DNA from: Microterricola viridarii
GTDB taxonomy: Bacteria > Actinomycetota > Actinomycetes > Actinomycetales > Microbacteriaceae
Direction of reading: 5' to 3'
NCBI RefSeq assembly: GCF_900104895.1
Contig: NZ_LT629742.1
Span: 1,984,001 to 2,048,000, forward strand
DNA: 64,000 bases
Shown: positions 56,066 through 64,000 of the stretch, in pieces
How positions within the stretch are numbered: the first letter of the stretch is position 1
Layout: each line of letters opens with the position of its first letter
Program-made: the position numbers and the translations under genes
The notes under the pieces: model-generated
Seen by the model: the letters and a program-made list of their open reading frames with translations, nothing else
Database searches by the model: none
Told to the model about the DNA's origin: nothing

Positions 56066-57253
56066 TTGTCATCACTTCCCCCGGCTACCCCCGACGACGC
56101 GGGCGCCAGGCCCTCCTTCGACGAGGTCTTCTCTGTGCCGGGGCCAGCCGAGGCCTCCGGGCTCCGTCCGCGCCAGGCGAAGGGCCGGCGGGGCAGGCGC
56201 GGACTCGGCTGCCTGGTCGTGCTCGTGGTGCTCGCCGGTATCGTGACGGCCGGGTTCTTCCTGTTGCAGGGGCCGATCCAGCAGATCATCGCCGCGGCAT
56301 CCGGGCCGGAGGACTACCAGGGCAGCGGGACCGGCGAGGTCGTCGTCATGATCCATGAGGGCGACATCGGCTCCGACATCGCCACGACGCTGCACGACGA
56401 GGGCGTCACGAAGAGCTTCGACGCCTTCTACCAGCTGCTGCTGAAGCAGGCCAGCACCCACGTGTTCCAGCCCGGTGCATACAAGCTCGCCACGGGGATG
56501 AGCGCGCAGGCGGCGCTGGACGCGCTCATCGACCCGGCGAACAAGCTCGAGCAGACGGTCGTCATCCCGGAGGGCACCGTCGCCGCCGACGTCTACCAGC
56601 TGATCGCAGAGGGCACCTCGATCCCGCTCGAGGAGGTGCAGGCGGCCGCCGCCGACGTTGTCTCCTTCGGCCTGCCGGCCGAGGCGACGACGCTCGAGGG
56701 ATTCCTGTTCCCCGCGACGTACACCTTCACGCCGGGCATCGGCGCGCACGACGCCCTCGCCACGATGGTGAACCGCCAGTTCCAGGCGCTGGACAGCGCC
56801 GGCGTCGCCCCGGAGGACCGCTGGAAAACCATCGTGCTGGCCTCGCTGATCCAGAAGGAGGCAGGCCTCCGCGACGACTACTACAAGGTGTCCCGGGTGT
56901 TCCTGAACCGGCTGGACCCGAACCTGTGGGAGAGCGGGCTGATGCAGTCCGACGCGACCGTCGCCTACGGCACCGGCAACACCCACCGGGTCTCCACGAC
57001 CGACGCCGAGCGCGCCGATGCGGCCAACCCGTACAACACCTACGTGCACCCCGGCCTGCCCGTCGGTCCCATCTCGAACCCCGGCGACCTCGCCATCGAC
57101 GCGGCGCTGCACCCGGCCGACGGCCCGTGGCTGTTCTTCGTCACCTGGAACCTGGACACCGGCGAGACGATCTTCTCCTCCACCGTCGACGAGCACGACG
57201 CCGCCGTCGCCAAGTGGCTGGACTGGATGGACGAGCACCCGGAGTACCAGTGA
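56066..57253 (+). CDS. mltG: Endolytic transglycosylase MltG
   Basis: A 395-residue YceG-like protein that cuts nascent peptidoglycan strands. Cytoplasmic N-terminus with a basic segment, one membrane helix (about residues 53-75), then the LysM-like and catalytic region: VVIPEGTVAADVYQLIAEG, LEGFLFPATYTFTPG, IVLASLIQKEAGL (catalytic Glu), SDATVAYG and NPYNTYVHPGLPVGPISNPG. The start is TTG, eight bases after AAGGA. The stop overlaps aroE by four bases. Confidence 0.94.
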   Translation: MSSLPPATPDDAGARPSFDEVFSVPGPAEASGLRPRQAKGRRGRRGLGCLVVLVVLAGIVTAGFFLLQGPIQQIIAAASGPEDYQGSGTGEVVVMIHEGDIGSDIATTLHDEGVTKSFDAFYQLLLKQASTHVFQPGAYKLATGMSAQAALDALIDPANKLEQTVVIPEGTVAADVYQLIAEGTSIPLEEVQAAAADVVSFGLPAEATTLEGFLFPATYTFTPGIGAHDALATMVNRQFQALDSAGVAPEDRWKTIVLASLIQKEAGLRDDYYKVSRVFLNRLDPNLWESGLMQSDATVAYGTGNTHRVSTTDAERADAANPYNTYVHPGLPVGPISNPGDLAIDAALHPADGPWLFFVTWNLDTGETIFSSTVDEHDAAVAKWLDWMDEHPEYQ

Positions 57254-58134
57254 ACGCTGTACCCGTGAGCGCTGTGCCCGCGAGCCAGCCTGCTCAGAAC
57301 CGGCTCGCCGTGCTCGGCTCGCCGATCGCGCACTCCCAGTCGCCGGCCATCCACGCCGCCGCCTACACGGCCCTCGGGCTGGACTGGGGCTATGACCGGG
57401 TGGAGCTGACCGAGCCGGAGCTCGCCGGATTCCTGGCCGCGCGCGGGTCGGAATGGCGCGGCTTCTCGCTCACCATGCCGCTGAAGACCGAGGCGTTCGC
57501 CCTCGCCGACGAGCTCGACGACGCGGCGCGCGCGACCGGCGCCGTGAACACCCTGCTGTTGACGCAGTCGCAGGGCGGGCGTCGGCTGCTCGGGTTCAAC
57601 ACCGATGTCGCCGGCATCGTCAACTCGCTCGCCGAACACGGGGTTCAGCAGGCCGGCAGCGTCACCATCCTGGGCGGGGGAGCGACGGCCGGCTCCGCGA
57701 TCCTCGCCGCCGCCGAGCTCGGCGCCCACAGCGTGACCGTCGCCGTCCGCACCCCGGCCAAGGCGGCCGGCCTGCAGCGGCAGGCCGACGCGGTCGGCGT
57801 GGCCCTGCGCATCGTGCCGCTGGAGGGCGCCGTCGCCGCGGCATCCGCCAGCGACCTGCTGCTCAGCACGCTGCCAGGCGGCAGCGACACCGGACTGGTG
57901 TTCGAGCCCGGAGTGATCGGCGCCCTGCCGCTCTACGACGTCGCCTACGCGCCCTGGCCGAGCGCGCTCGGCGCGCAGTGGCAGGCGGCAGGCGGCCAGC
58001 TGATGTCCGGGCTCGGGATGCTGCTGCACCAGGCCCTCGTGCAGGTGCGCATCTTCGTCTCCGGCGACCCGCACGCCCCGCTGCCGGACGAGGCCGGCGT
58101 GTTCCGGGCGATGGTCGCCGCTGTGGAAGGATAG
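57250..58134 (+). CDS. aroE: Shikimate dehydrogenase
   Basis: A 294-residue NADPH-dependent enzyme reducing 3-dehydroshikimate to shikimate. The substrate site [16 protein letters not shown], catalytic Lys in LTMPLKTEA, and NTDVAGI (Asp) are present; the nucleotide loop reads [17 protein letters not shown] start overlapping the mltG stop; GTG codons a few residues later would also serve. First of four tightly packed shikimate-pathway genes. Confidence 0.93.
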   Translation: MNAVPVSAVPASQPAQNRLAVLGSPIAHSQSPAIHAAAYTALGLDWGYDRVELTEPELAGFLAARGSEWRGFSLTMPLKTEAFALADELDDAARATGAVNTLLLTQSQGGRRLLGFNTDVAGIVNSLAEHGVQQAGSVTILGGGATAGSAILAAAELGAHSVTVAVRTPAKAAGLQRQADAVGVALRIVPLEGAVAAASASDLLLSTLPGGSDTGLVFEPGVIGALPLYDVAYAPWPSALGAQWQAAGGQLMSGLGMLLHQALVQVRIFVSGDPHAPLPDEAGVFRAMVAAVEG

Positions 58135-58139
58135 ACACC

Positions 58140-59348
58140 ATGCTGCGTTGGCTCACCGCCGGGGAATCCCACGGCCCAGAACTCATTGCCGTGATCGAAG
58201 GACTGCCCGCGGGCGTCCCGATCGCGTTGGACGACATCCGTGCCGACCTGGCGCGCCGCAAGCTCGGCTACGGCCGGGGCGCGCGCATGAAGTTCGAGCA
58301 GGACGAGCTGAACATCTCCGGCGGTGTGCGCCACGGGCAGAGCCTCGGCAGCCCCGTCGCCCTGCGCATTGGCAACTCCGAGTGGCCGAAGTGGAAAGAC
58401 GTCATGAGCGCAGAGCCCATCGACGAGTCCAAGCTGGGCCGCGGCCGCGGCGCGGCGCTCACCCGCCCGCGTCCGGGCCACGCCGACCTCGTCGGCATGC
58501 AGAAGTACGACTTCGACGAGGCCCGCCCGGTGCTCGAGCGCGCCAGCGCGCGCGAGACCGCCGCCCGCGTCGCCCTCGGCGCCGTCGCCCGCTCCTTCCT
58601 CTCCGAGCTCGGCATCCGCCTGGTCAGCCACACCCTCTCCATCGGCCCCGTGCGCGTTCCGGAGGGCAGCGCGCTGCCGACCCCGGATGACGTCGACGCC
58701 CTGGACGCCGACCCGCTGCGCTGCTTCGACCCCGCCACGAGCACGCTCATGGTGGCCGAGGTCGACGACGCCCACAAGGAGGGCGACACCCTCGGCGGCG
58801 TCGTCGAGGTGCTCGCCTACGGCGTGCCGCCGGGACTCGGCTCCTACGTGCACGGCGACCGGCGCCTGGACGCGCAGCTCTCGAGCGCGCTGATGGGCAT
58901 CCAGGCGATCAAGGGCGTCGAGGTCGGCGACGGCTTCCTCACCACCACCCGCCGCGGCTCCCAGGCTCACGACGAGCTCTTCGTCGACGGCGGCGAGATC
59001 GTGCGCGCCAGCGACAAGGCCGGCGGCATCGAGGGCGGCATGAGCACCGGCACCCTGCTCCGGGTGCGCGCCGGCATGAAGCCCATCGCGACCGTGCCGC
59101 ACTCGCTGCGCACCGTCGACGTGGCCACCGGCGAGGCGGCATCCGCCCACCACCAGCGCTCCGACGTCTGCGCGGTCCCCGCGGCCGGCGTCGTCGCGGA
59201 GGCGATGGTCGCCCTCACCCTGGCCAACGCCATGCTGGAGAAGTTCGGCGGCGACTCAATCGGGGAGACCCGGCGCAACCTGGACGGATACCTGGCCGCC
59301 ATCCCGAGCCGTCTGGCCACCGGAAGCGCCAGCCGCGCCGTTGACTAG
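58140..59348 (+). CDS. aroC: Chorismate synthase
   Basis: A 402-residue FMN-dependent enzyme producing chorismate from EPSP. Signatures: [55 protein letters not shown] and the C-terminal [17 protein letters not shown]. Starts 5 bases after aroE; its end overlaps aroK by eight bases. Confidence 0.97.
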   Translation: MLRWLTAGESHGPELIAVIEGLPAGVPIALDDIRADLARRKLGYGRGARMKFEQDELNISGGVRHGQSLGSPVALRIGNSEWPKWKDVMSAEPIDESKLGRGRGAALTRPRPGHADLVGMQKYDFDEARPVLERASARETAARVALGAVARSFLSELGIRLVSHTLSIGPVRVPEGSALPTPDDVDALDADPLRCFDPATSTLMVAEVDDAHKEGDTLGGVVEVLAYGVPPGLGSYVHGDRRLDAQLSSALMGIQAIKGVEVGDGFLTTTRRGSQAHDELFVDGGEIVRASDKAGGIEGGMSTGTLLRVRAGMKPIATVPHSLRTVDVATGEAASAHHQRSDVCAVPAAGVVAEAMVALTLANAMLEKFGGDSIGETRRNLDGYLAAIPSRLATGSASRAVD

Positions 59349-59910
59349 CGCGGGGGCGGGGCGAGAGCCGGTGCTGCCGCTCGTCTTCATCGGCCCGATG
59401 GCGGCGGGCAAGTCCAAGATCGGGCGCCTCGTCGCCCGCGGGCTCGACGTGCCGTTCCGCGACACCGACAAGCTGGTCAGCGCCGTGCACGGGCCGATCC
59501 CGGAGATCTTCGCCGCGCACGGCGAGGCGGAGTTCCGCCGGCTCGAGCGGGTGGCCGTCCGCGACGCGCTGGCCGAGGACGCCGTCGTCGCGCTCGGCGG
59601 GGGAGCCGTGCTGGATGCCGCGACCCAGGCCGAGCTGGCCGGGCACACCGTCGTGCTGCTGACCGTCAGCCGCGAGGCCGTCGGCCGCCGGCTCTCCGGC
59701 GGGAGGCCGCTCCTCGACAGTGACGGCGATGCGGACGCGGCCGTGGAGCGCTGGGCGGCGATCGCCGCGGCGCGCACGCCCATCTACGAGTCGCTGGCGA
59801 CCGTGACATTTGACACCTCCGCTCGGCCGATCTCGCACATCGCCGATGACATCGTGACCTGGGCGCGGCAGCGCGGCCTGGGCAAGGAAAGAGAAGCACA
59901 GCGTGACTGA
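59341..59910 (+). CDS. aroK: Shikimate kinase
   Basis: A 189-residue P-loop kinase. Walker [12 protein letters not shown], the shikimate-binding FRDTDKLV (Asp) and EFRRLE (Arg/Glu), GGGAVLD, and the lid Arg region RLSGGRPLL. It phosphorylates shikimate at the 3-OH. TTG start inside the end of aroC; its own end overlaps aroB by eight bases, giving full translational coupling. Confidence 0.94.
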   Translation: MTSAGAGREPVLPLVFIGPMAAGKSKIGRLVARGLDVPFRDTDKLVSAVHGPIPEIFAAHGEAEFRRLERVAVRDALAEDAVVALGGGAVLDAATQAELAGHTVVLLTVSREAVGRRLSGGRPLLDSDGDADAAVERWAAIAAARTPIYESLATVTFDTSARPISHIADDIVTWARQRGLGKEREAQRD

Positions 59911-60982
59911 ATCGACCACCACCATCCGCGTCGGCGGCGAAGCGCCATACGACGTGCTCGTCGGCCACGACATCCTGGACGGCATCGCCGCCCACCTCGG
60001 CACGAAGACCAGCAAGGTGCTCATCGTGCACAGCGCCACGGTCGCCGCCAAAGCCGCAGCGCTGCGCGAGAAGCTCGCCGAGCACTACCAGGTGCTCCTG
60101 GCCGAGATCCCGGATGCCGAGACGGGCAAGCGCATGGAGGTCGCCGCCTTCTGCTGGCAGGTCATGGGTCAGGCCGACTTCACCCGCAGCGACGCCGTCA
60201 TCGGCTTCGGCGGCGGGGCCGTCACCGATGTCGCCGGATTCGTTGCCTCCACCTGGCTGCGCGGCGTCACGCTCGTGCAGGTGCCGACATCCGTCGCCGG
60301 AATGGTCGATGCGGCCATCGGCGGCAAGAACGGCATCAACACCAACGAGGGCAAGAACCTGGTCGGCACCTTCTACGAGCCGAGCGCCGTGTTCTGCGAC
60401 TTGGACACCCTGGACACGCTGCCGCACAACGAGGTGCTCGCCGGGTTCGCCGAGGTCGTCAAGGCCGGCTTCATCTACTACCCGGAGATCCTGGACATCA
60501 TCGAGGCCGACGTGGCGCGCGTCACCGATGTGGCCACGCCGGAGTTCCGCCGGGTGCTGGAGCTCTCCATCGACATGAAGAGCCGCGTCGTCGCCGAGGA
60601 CCTGCGCGAGAACGGGCTGCGCGAGATCCTCAACTACGGCCACACCCTCGGCCACGCCATCGAGCACGCGGAGCGCTACCAGTGGCGCCACGGCGCGGCG
60701 GTCGCCGTCGGCATGGTCTTCGCCGCCGAGCTCGGCCGCCTGACCGGGGCTCTGAGCGACGAGATCGTCGACAGGCACCGCAGCATCCTCTCCTCGCTCT
60801 CGCTGCCGATCACCTACCCGGTCGGACGCTGGAACACGCTCCTGGCCACCATGCAGCGCGACAAGAAGGCGCGCGGTGCGATGATGCGCTTCATCGTGCT
60901 GGACGACCTGGCCCGCCCCACCGTGCTGCAGGGGCCGGACACCAGCCTGCTCTTCGCCGCCTATCAGGAGGTCGGCAACTAG
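59903..60982 (+). CDS. aroB: 3-dehydroquinate synthase
   Basis: A 359-residue NAD- and metal-dependent enzyme forming dehydroquinate from DAHP. GFGGGAVTDVAGFVASTWLRG, VPTSVAGMVDAAIGGKNGIN, EVVKAGFIYY with the metal-binding Glu, and LNYGHTLGHAIEH with metal ligands are all visible. GTG start. A GC-rich hairpin-forming stretch follows at about 60983-61040. DAHP synthase and EPSP synthase genes are not in the window. Confidence 0.96.
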   Translation: MTESTTTIRVGGEAPYDVLVGHDILDGIAAHLGTKTSKVLIVHSATVAAKAAALREKLAEHYQVLLAEIPDAETGKRMEVAAFCWQVMGQADFTRSDAVIGFGGGAVTDVAGFVASTWLRGVTLVQVPTSVAGMVDAAIGGKNGINTNEGKNLVGTFYEPSAVFCDLDTLDTLPHNEVLAGFAEVVKAGFIYYPEILDIIEADVARVTDVATPEFRRVLELSIDMKSRVVAEDLRENGLREILNYGHTLGHAIEHAERYQWRHGAAVAVGMVFAAELGRLTGALSDEIVDRHRSILSSLSLPITYPVGRWNTLLATMQRDKKARGAMMRFIVLDDLARPTVLQGPDTSLLFAAYQEVGN

Positions 60983-61080
60983 CACCGTGCCGAGCGCGCC
61001 GGTGCGGGCCGGGCGGCACTTGCCGCCGCCGCCCGGGTGTGCTGAGCTGGGGCAGGATCTCTCGCCACGAGGAGGACACG

Positions 61081-61281
61081 ATGGGCTCGGACTCTCGATC
61101 ACGCGTCATCGTCCGTGAGGGGCAGTGGGGCGTCTTCGCCTTCCTGGCCTACATTGGGGCGGCGATCTACTTCGTGTCCGTCTCCGACGGCTCCTTCTGG
61201 GGCGTCATCCTGGGGCTGCTGCAGGCGATCGTCTGGCCGGTCTACGTCGTCTACCACGTGCTCGTCCTGCTCGGGGCGTGA
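61081..61281 (+). CDS. Small two-helix membrane protein
   Basis: A 66-residue protein with two closely spaced hydrophobic helices (about residues 17-34 and 39-64) after a short charged N-terminus (SDSRSRVIVREGQWG). AGGAGG lies six bases before the ATG, a strong ribosome site, which supports a real gene. It lies between aroB and aroQ. Function unknown. Confidence 0.75.
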   Translation: MGSDSRSRVIVREGQWGVFAFLAYIGAAIYFVSVSDGSFWGVILGLLQAIVWPVYVVYHVLVLLGA

Positions 61282-61295
61282 ACTCGGCCTGCCGC

Positions 61296-61307
61296 TAGGC
61301 TGATCGC
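61296..61307 (+). promoter_or_regulatory. Leaderless-type promoter of aroQ
   Basis: TAGGCT (61296-61301), six bases, then the aroQ ATG. Confidence 0.5.
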
Positions 61308-61763
61308 ATGAACCACAAGCCCGTCACCCGCATCCTCGTGCTCAACGGCCCCAACCTCGGCCGTCTCGGCTCCCGCGAGCCGGAGGTGTACGGCTCCGGC
61401 AACCTCGCCGACCTGGAGGCGCTCCTCGTCGAGTCGGTGCCGCCCGGCATTGAGATCGACCTGCGCCAGACCAACGACGAGGGCGAGCTCATCGACTGGC
61501 TGCACGAGGCGGTCGATTCCGCCACGCCCGTCGTGCTGAACCCGGCCGCGTTCACCCACTACAGCTACGGGCTGCGGGATGCCGCCGCACTCGTCACCAA
61601 GGCCGGGCTGCCCCTCATCGAGGTGCACATCAGCAACCCGCACACGCGGGAGGAGTTCCGCCACGACAGCGTCATCAGCGGCGTGGCCACCGGCGTCATC
61701 GCCGGCTTCGGCTTCGACTCCTACCGGCTCGGCGTCGACCAGATCTTGCGCGCACGCTCCTAG
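61308..61763 (+). CDS. aroQ: Type II 3-dehydroquinate dehydratase
   Basis: A 151-residue dodecameric-type dehydratase converting dehydroquinate to dehydroshikimate. LVLNGPNLGRLGSREPEVYG holds the catalytic Tyr/Arg loop (with GSR), LNPAAFTHYSYGLRDA the Asn, and EVHISNPHTREEFRH the catalytic His. Separated from the aroECKB block by the small membrane gene and carrying its own leaderless-type promoter. Confidence 0.95.
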   Translation: MNHKPVTRILVLNGPNLGRLGSREPEVYGSGNLADLEALLVESVPPGIEIDLRQTNDEGELIDWLHEAVDSATPVVLNPAAFTHYSYGLRDAAALVTKAGLPLIEVHISNPHTREEFRHDSVISGVATGVIAGFGFDSYRLGVDQILRARS

Positions 61764-61799
61764 CCGCCCGTCCAAAGCCAGGCGGCGCCTGGACGCGGC
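61762..61799 (+). terminator. Possible terminator after aroQ
   Basis: Nested inverted repeats: CGTCCA / TGGACG outside or CCAGGC / GCCTGG inside. No T-tract. The rest of the 200-base gap to efp holds only its promoter. Confidence 0.35.
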
Positions 61800-61890
61800 G
61801 GGAGCAGTGGTCAGCACGCTGACAGCAGAGGGGGAGGCCTCGCGTGCCGCTCGGAAGTGGCGGCTTTCAGCGAAGCACGCGGTGATCGAC

Positions 61891-61896
61891 TAAACT
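61891..61896 (+). promoter_or_regulatory. -10 element of efp
   Basis: TAAACT, 66 bases before the efp ATG. Confidence 0.4.
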
Positions 61897-61962
61897 TGCA
61901 CGTCGGGCCGTGTGCGCGAGCATGCCGGCCGTGAAACTTTCCCAACTGAATGGACACAGACA

Positions 61963-62526
61963 ATGGCTTCTACCGCTGACATCAAGAATGGCGTCGTTCT
62001 CAACATCGACGGCCAGCTCTGGACCATCATCGAGTTCCAGCACGTCAAGCCGGGCAAGGGTGGCGCCTTCGTGCGCACCAAGATGAAGAACGTCGTCACC
62101 GGCAAGACCGTGGACAAGACCTTCAACGCCGGCGCCAAGATCGAGACCGAGAACGTCGACCGCCGCGACTTCCAGTACCTCTACGCCGACGGCGAGTCCT
62201 ACGTGTTCATGGACGTCACCGACTACGACCAGCTGCACGTTCCGGCCGCCGTCGTGGGCGACGCCGTCAACTTCATGCTGGAGAACCAGAACGTCACCCT
62301 TGGCCTGCACAACGGCAACCCGCTCTTCATCGAGCTGCCGGCATCCGTCACCCTGCTCATCACCCACACGGACCCGGGCCTGCAGGGCGACCGCTCGACC
62401 GGCGGCACCAAGCCGGCCACCGTCGAGACCGGTTACGAGATCCAGGTGCCGCTGTTCCTCGAGACCGGCACCAAGGTCAAGGTCGACACCCGCACGGGTG
62501 ACTACCTCGGCCGCGTCAACGACTAA
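61963..62526 (+). CDS. efp: Elongation factor P
   Basis: A 187-residue three-domain factor that relieves ribosome stalling at proline stretches. Domain I begins [34 protein letters not shown], where the tip Lys in PGKGG is the site modified in some bacteria. The C-terminal domain ends [27 protein letters not shown] chosen at the family start; the open frame upstream is not conserved. Its TAA overlaps the nusB ATG by one base. Confidence 0.97.
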   Translation: MASTADIKNGVVLNIDGQLWTIIEFQHVKPGKGGAFVRTKMKNVVTGKTVDKTFNAGAKIETENVDRRDFQYLYADGESYVFMDVTDYDQLHVPAAVVGDAVNFMLENQNVTLGLHNGNPLFIELPASVTLLITHTDPGLQGDRSTGGTKPATVETGYEIQVPLFLETGTKVKVDTRTGDYLGRVND

Positions 62527-62954
62527 TGAGCGCACGCACGAAGGCGCGCAAGCGCGCCCTGGACATCCTCTACTCCGCCGACATGCGGCAGATCTCGCTC
62601 GATGACGCCATCGCCGCCGAGGCGGCCCGCGCCGTCAGCGAGCCGGACCGCGCGGCCAGCTGGCTCTACGCCCGGGAGATCGTCGACGGCATCGTCGACA
62701 ACCGGGCCGAGATCGACGAGCTCATCGAGACGTACGCCGTCGGCTGGACGCTGCACCGGATGCCGGCCATCGACCGGGCCCTGCTCCGCATCGGCATCTG
62801 GGAGATCATATTCAACGACGAGGTGCCGGATGCCGTCGCCATCTCGGAGGCCGTCGAGGCGGCCACCGTGCTCTCCACCGACGACTCCGCCGGTTTCATC
62901 AACGGCCTGCTGGCCAAGATCTCGCAGGTGAAGCCCGCCGGCTCGGCACGCTGA
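62526..62954 (+). CDS. nusB: Transcription antitermination factor NusB
   Basis: A 142-residue all-helical factor for rRNA operon antitermination with NusE/S10. SARTKARKRALDILYSADM at the N-terminus, then REIVDGIVDNRAEIDELIETYAVGWTLHRMPAIDRALLRIGIWEI and the C-terminal AISEAVEAATVLSTDDSAGFINGLL. Coupled to efp. A strong hairpin follows 23 bases after its stop. Confidence 0.95.
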   Translation: MSARTKARKRALDILYSADMRQISLDDAIAAEAARAVSEPDRAASWLYAREIVDGIVDNRAEIDELIETYAVGWTLHRMPAIDRALLRIGIWEIIFNDEVPDAVAISEAVEAATVLSTDDSAGFINGLLAKISQVKPAGSAR

Positions 62955-62977
62955 GCACAGCGACTGCAGAAACAGAA

Positions 62978-63006
62978 TGAGGGCCACCCCGCCGGGGTGG
63001 CCCTCA
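62978..63006. terminator. Bidirectional terminator between nusB and the SDR gene
   Basis: A perfect 13-bp stem (TGAGGGCCACCCC / GGGGTGGCCCTCA) with a 3-base loop. Confidence 0.75.
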
Positions 63007-63022
63007 GTCGTTCTGCGGGGTG

Positions 63023-63778
63023 CTAGACGGCCGTGTAGCCGCCGTCGATCAGCACGTAGGAGCCGGTCATGAAGCTGGCCTTGTCAGAGAGCAGGAAGGT
63101 CGCGAGGTTGGCGACCTCCTCTGCCCGGCCGAGCCGGCCGAGCGCGTGCTTCTGCTTGAGGCCGTTCAGCACGGCCTCCGGGGCGTGCTCGAGCAGCGGG
63201 GTCTGGATGTAGCCGGGCCCGATCGCGTTGACGCGCAGGCCCTGAGCGCCGTACTCGACCGCCGCGTTCTTGGTCAGGCCGACGACGCCGTGCTTGGCTG
63301 CCGTGTACGCGGCGTTGCCCGGGACGGCGACGGAGCCGTGGATGGAGGCCATGTTCACGATCGCGCCCTCCGCTGCACCGGCCGCGAGGATGGCCGGGAT
63401 CTGGTAGCGCATGCCGTAGAGCACGCCGCTGAGGTTGATGGCGATGACCCGGTCCCAGTCGTCCAGGTCGACATCGCCGACGGGGGCGCTGGCGCCGCCG
63501 ATGCCGGCGTTGTTCACGGCGTAGTGCAGGGCGCCGAAGGTCTCGACCGCGAAGTCGACCGACTTCTTGCTGTCCTCTGCGACGGCGGTGTTCGCCTGGA
63601 ATGCCGCGGCGGAGCCGCCGGCGGCGGTGATCTCGTCGGCGACGCGCTGCGCGCCCTCCAGCGAGATGTCGGCCACGACGACGTTGGCGCCCTCGCGTGC
63701 CAGGTCCTTGCTGATGGCCTCGCCGAGGCCGGAGCCGCCGCCCGTGACGAGTGCGGTCTTGCCCGTGAAGTTGCCCAT
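63023..63778 (-). CDS. Short-chain dehydrogenase/reductase
   Basis: A 251-residue classical SDR. The cofactor motif is TGGGSGLG near residue 13, followed by VADIS (Asp, favouring NAD), NNAGIG, the catalytic Ser in VNMASIHG and Tyr-Lys in YTAAKHG, and PGYIQTPL. C-terminal SFMTGSYVLIDGGYTAV is typical. Substrate unknown; alcohol or acetoin/diacetyl-type dehydrogenases are possible. AGGAG-like GAAGGAGAA lies before the ATG. Single gene convergent with nusB. Confidence 0.93.
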   Translation of the reverse strand: MGNFTGKTALVTGGGSGLGEAISKDLAREGANVVVADISLEGAQRVADEITAAGGSAAAFQANTAVAEDSKKSVDFAVETFGALHYAVNNAGIGGASAPVGDVDLDDWDRVIAINLSGVLYGMRYQIPAILAAGAAEGAIVNMASIHGSVAVPGNAAYTAAKHGVVGLTKNAAVEYGAQGLRVNAIGPGYIQTPLLEHAPEAVLNGLKQKHALGRLGRAEEVANLATFLLSDKASFMTGSYVLIDGGYTAV

Positions 63779-63912
63779 GATTTCTCCTTCTTCGCGGGAT
63801 TGTGTCCCGCGACTGTTCCGGTGCCCGGCCCGTTCGGTCGGCCTCCATCTACAACCCTACGCCGCCCGCCGGCATTCCATGCATCTGCATGTAAATGCGC
63901 TGGCGACCGCCG

Positions 63913-64000
63913 CTACGGCTGCGGGTTGCGGGCGTCGTAGTTCCGGAAGGACGGCTGGGCGCGCATGATCAGGGCGATGAGCGCGATGATCAGCACGCCG
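63913..64000 (-). CDS. C-terminal end of a membrane protein (cut by window edge)
   Basis: Reading on the minus strand from the right edge gives a hydrophobic segment GVLIIALIALIM followed by RAQPSFRNYDARNPQP and TAG. Only about 28 residues are visible: the end of a membrane helix and a short polar tail. It would be the gene upstream of the SDR on the same strand. Too short to name. Confidence 0.5.
   Translation of the reverse strand, partial: GVLIIALIALIMRAQPSFRNYDARNPQP

Overview
The window is GC-rich, gene-dense actinobacterial chromosome. GTG and TTG starts are common, promoters read TANNNT, and the gene order (thrS, Ap4A phosphorylase, pdxST, yebC, ruvCAB, yajC, secDF, relA, then alaS, ruvX, mltG, aroECKB, aroQ, efp, nusB) points to Micrococcales, most likely Microbacteriaceae. 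The genus cannot be fixed from the sequence alone. Both edges cut genes: aconitase at the left and a minus-strand membrane protein at the right.

Bases 1-11100: the aconitase 3' end and a PCD-like protein are followed by a minus-strand trio (hydrolase-LuxR regulator, methyltransferase, thioesterase). Next comes a plus-strand catabolic-looking cluster: a GntR regulator with an operator over its own promoter, a BtpA/SgcQ protein, an AllA-like cupin, a PfkB kinase and an orphan amino-acid-type binding lipoprotein. A carboxylesterase and a DedA protein follow.

Bases 11300-24800: dxs, a RibD-like reductase, a NUDIX hydrolase, an aldo/keto reductase, a beta-oxidation pair (thiolase and FadB-type protein), RNase D with a DUF3000 protein, a membrane-anchored hydrolase, a rhodanese/SufE pair and a ZapE-like ATPase.

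Bases 24800-31000: an ammonium transporter behind GlnR-type boxes, then a diverged Amt-fold paralogue that has lost both conduction histidines, then an orphan PemK/MazF-like protein and an SRAP protein. A 930-base non-coding stretch follows, built of several repeat families (two 196-base copies with inverted ends, a 23-base tandem array and a REP-like palindrome), leading into a DUF222/HNH nuclease gene.

Bases 31100-32480: seven tRNA genes, Val(CAC), Gly(GCC), Cys(GCA), then Val(GAC)-Gly(GCC) twice, with intrinsic terminators.

Bases 32500-63000: core housekeeping genes. They cover threonyl- and alanyl-tRNA synthesis, vitamin B6 synthesis, Holliday junction processing, protein export, (p)ppGpp metabolism, replication restart (rarA), ribosomal protein S4, cell-wall lytic transglycosylase, five shikimate-pathway genes, EF-P and NusB. 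The window closes with an SDR dehydrogenase on the minus strand.

The observations I would follow up first are the Amt-like pseudo-transporter with its nitrogen-control context, the repeat/HNH complex beside the tRNA cluster, the GntR-BtpA-AllA-PfkB cluster, and a recurring leaderless start arrangement (TANNNT, six bases, start codon) seen at eight genes.
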